Below, one piece after another: positions 31,750 to 34,268 of a stretch of DNA of 34,268 nucleotides. Position 1 is the first letter of the stretch; every line of letters starts with the position of its first letter. The notes below the pieces were generated by a model. The model was not told where the DNA came from. It was given only the letters and a program-made list of their open reading frames with translations, and searched no databases. Origin of the DNA: Chromera velia (taxonomy: Eukaryota; Sar; Chromeraceae); assembly GCA_018398765.1 (NCBI GenBank), contig JAHBMJ010000133.1, forward strand, positions 22,501 through 56,768, in the 5' to 3' direction. A program made the position numbers and the translations under genes.

Positions 31750-32837
31750 CTCTCTTTCTCTCTCTGTGTGTGTGAGTGTAAGTGTAAGTGTAAATGTGTG
31801 TGTAACTGTGTGTGTGTGTGTGCGTGCGAGTGTGTGTGACTCTTCTTCTGCCTCTCCCGGCTGTCTTGTCGCGCTGTCCATCTTTGAAAAGAAAGAAAAA
31901 GATGTAGAAAAAACAGTTGCGTAGTCTGTCAGCCCGTCTACACGTGGGTCTATCTGTCGTGAACATGCAAGAGGGATGTGTAAGTTAGTCTTGCTTGCTC
32001 GTTTTCTTGCTGCTTTCTCGTCGCTTTCGCTCTTCCGTTTTGTTGTTGCTCTCGTTCTTTATGGCTTTTCTTCTGCTATTTTCTTTCCTTCTCCTTTGCT
32101 TCCTTTTTTTCTTTTCTTTGATGCTGTCTTGCTCTCTTTCCCCCCTTTTCCCCCGCCTCGTCCTCCATTTACTGTCATTCCTTCCATGGGTCTGTGCACT
32201 TGTCTAGGCACTTGTCTTACTCAGACTTGCTGGCTCTTCTTTTTCTCCGCGTCTGCCTTACTTGGTGTCTTTTTGTTTTGCTGTTTCTGTGTTCGTGTCC
32301 GTAGGCCCCTGGCTGTGTGTACTTTTTTGTACATTTGTTTTTGTTTGTGATCCACGTCGGTGTTCTTGATTCTCGACCTTTGCGCATGTAAGTCAGACTA
32401 GAAGTCAGATCTGTTACAGTACGTGTACTACGTGACGTGGGCTCTATGTGTCTGCGTCATGCAGTCTGGCTAGCAGTCTGGCTGCCGTCGACTGCCGAAG
32501 CCTTACCATCTTTGTTTCCTGTAGGTCTAGGCCGTCCACTGTAACATTGAAGACAAAAAAAAAGAGATCATTTTTTTTTTACTATTATTTTAAATATATA
32601 CATCGCTGGTTATTTTTATTTTCTTTTTCTAGTTCTTTTTGTTTTCACGCATGTATATCTAGTTTCATGCGATAAATTTATTATTCTATACATTGTTTTT
32701 ACAATCTTTTTTTGTATCTCCACCTGTCTCCACTCATCATTATCATACGCCATCAGCTTATAAATAGGCGTCTAGCGTTCGGTGGCAATGCACACACGTG
32801 GCAGTTCGGTTTTTTACAACAGCAGTTCATTTTGATT
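31713..32837 (+). repeat. 1.1-kb direct repeat, copy 2
   Basis: Same sequence as 30581-31705 at an offset of 1132 bp. After 32837 unique sequence begins. The (CT)n tract at its start is about 39 bases (31707-31745) against about 33 in copy 1. Confidence 0.95.
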
Positions 32838-33018
32838 TGTACTTAATTCAAACCAGTATGCTTCTTTTCAAACTTTTCTACTTCCGGAGCACTATGCTTA
32901 CGCAATCTTGCGCATGAATAATGCTGTGTGGGACTGGCTTAGCGTCTAGGACGGGCGACGCGCCATGCACCGTGGCTTGCGGAGTGGCGGCGCCGCGAGG
33001 CACGCGCATGAATGGTGC
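32838..33018. other. Spacer with GC-rich patch
   Basis: A short unique spacer between the 1.1-kb repeat and the TIR element. About 32940-33012 is strikingly GC-rich (GGCGACGCGCC, GGCGGCGCCGCG) in otherwise AT-rich DNA. No gene or tRNA fold was recognised. Confidence 0.4.
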
Positions 33019-34192
33019 TAGGCGTGGTTTATACATACATATATACATTAAATTCTGTCGATCAAGAATGTATGTATGTATATATATAATGTATGTAAAC
33101 TAATGTTGTAAAAGTTATTTTTAAAACTAAATTCCTGATAATGCCTAGGACAGTGCCAGTTAAGTTCCTACTCAAGTTTATACAGTCAGTTTAGTAGCTG
33201 ATCTATTACCAAACTAGTGACAATTTAACATTGACAAACAAGGAGAGGACTTATATACTGCCAGTGAGCTAGACCTGAACTAGAAATTAAATTTAATTTA
33301 GTTTTTTTAGCTAAATACTTCATATAAAAAGCTGACATAAAAACTTATTATTAAAAAGTTCAAGTAGGAGTCACTACACTGTAGGATAGCTGACAGTATG
33401 GTTTCAAAGCAAAAAAAACGGACACTCCATCGATGGATTCGGTTTTTCATACATAACGAAGAGCCTCCAACTTCATTGATCTGTTCTTAGGTTCCAAGAA
33501 AACTCCTTTTAATAGTCGGATGCTACTTGCCGACTTCATAACATCAATAATTCCCAATTATTCCAGGACCTCTGTCGCTGCTCTCTCCTCCTGTCATCGT
33601 TTTTTTTCCTTTCTCCTACCTTCTGCATCAATAGCTATAGCTGTAGCTGCAGCTGCAGAGGCTGCAGTAGGCTGAGCACTCATCAGTGGCTGCACATCAT
33701 CTCTCTCCGTCTTCATCCATACAATGGTCTTCTCCATCAAAATAGAAGCCTCATAGTCACTGTCACCAGGCCCGCCCACTCTGACTTTATCTGATCGCGT
33801 TGCCTTGGCTAGCTAAAAATTTTTATAAGCAGCGCCGCTGCGCCAGTCAAGTTTGAGTCTCTCTGCCACTTCTGTTCTGTATTCAAGATGAGACCAATCG
33901 ATTCGAGCTCTCTCTCCTGCTTAAGCACAACCAGCCGCCCAAACTTGTCCTTCCCCCCTTCTTCTTCTGCGTTGACTTTGATTAGCACAAGGCGAGACTC
34001 TTCTTCTTTCTTACCTTCTCCGTCTGTCACCATCCATGGCTCCCAGTCTTTATCAGACTCTGAATCCGATTCCCTCTGTGTTACCTCTGTTACTATTTTT
34101 TTGAACATAATCTTTATATACATTGTGTATACATTATATTCTCTAAGTGCAGAATGTATGTAAGAATGTATGTATGTATAAACCACGCCTAA
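33019..34192. mobile_element. TIR element with TA flanks, mariner-like
   Basis: The left end GGCGTGGTTTATACATACAT (33021-33040) is matched, inverted, at the right end (about 34171-34190). Both ends are flanked by TA, as expected for the Tc1/mariner/IS630 group. The subterminal DNA carries further ATGTATGTAT inverted copies that could fold back on the ends. The interior is AT-rich apart from a more balanced stretch at about 33560-34080. No transposase signature (DDE/D) was recognised, so it may be non-autonomous. The match and TA flanks are direct observations; the class is inferred. Confidence 0.55.
33594..34108 (-). CDS. Possible coding remnant inside TIR element
   Basis: Two open segments on the minus strand: 34108-33809 (starts MFKKIVTEVTQRESDSESDK, rich in Glu/Lys/Asp) and 33779-33594 (GDSDYEASILMEKTIVWMK, then an Ala-rich end followed by a GTAGG that could be a donor). 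Composition is protein-like and they are less AT-rich than their surroundings. A phase-consistent splice between them was not found, so this may be a decayed or captured gene fragment. No family recognised. Confidence 0.3.
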
Positions 34193-34268
34193 GAATAGTG
34201 TTGCATGTTGTCATGTAATATTCTAACGTGGCCTAACATCAGAAAGGATCAGTCTGCCTGCATGCTTG

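Overview
The window is eukaryotic nuclear DNA. Genes have many introns with GT..AG borders, most often GTCAGT, GTCGGT or GTGAGT donors and TGCAG acceptors. Genes alternate strand, pyrimidine-rich introns are full of microsatellites, and the palindrome TGCATGCA recurs in intergenic DNA and at splice acceptors. This pattern, the GC-balanced gene blocks and the separate AT-rich islands fit an alveolate of the chromerid/coccidian type (Chromera-like is my best guess). That placement is inference, not a database result.

Layout: (1) 519-4627, plus: a multi-exon gene for a basic protein I do not recognise, interrupted by a 290-N gap. (2) 4628-5823: AT-rich convergent intergenic island. (3) 17556-5824, minus: a 20-exon gene for an SF1 (UPF1-like) helicase of about 1760 residues with an RGG-rich start, a Q-rich region and three predicted double-stranded-RNA-binding domains. 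The phases of all junctions agree, although one donor is ambiguous. One of its introns holds about 640 bp of (GAAA)n. (4) 17557-18673: divergent intergenic region with two small weak ORFs, TGCATGCA motifs and a 79-bp tandem duplication. (5) 18674-23498, plus: an 11-exon DHHC palmitoyltransferase with four membrane segments. (6) 23499-25047: second AT-rich island, holding a diverged inverted copy of a repeat also found in the first island. (7) 28256-25048, minus: an 8-exon gene for a 228-residue, cysteine-rich, probably secreted or ER protein. (8) 28844-29876, plus: ribosomal protein eL24, three exons, divergent from the previous gene. (9) 30260-32837: microsatellites and a unit of about 1.1 kb present twice, 1132 bp apart, around a single N. 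(10) 32838-34268: AT-rich DNA with a TIR element of about 1.17 kb flanked by TA.

Genes alternate in direction: unknown(+) / helicase(-) converge, helicase(-) / DHHC(+) diverge, DHHC(+) / cysteine-rich(-) converge, cysteine-rich(-) / eL24(+) diverge. The AT-rich islands lie in the two convergent gaps and beyond eL24. No common pathway links the genes; the most unusual is the dsRBD-SF1 helicase.
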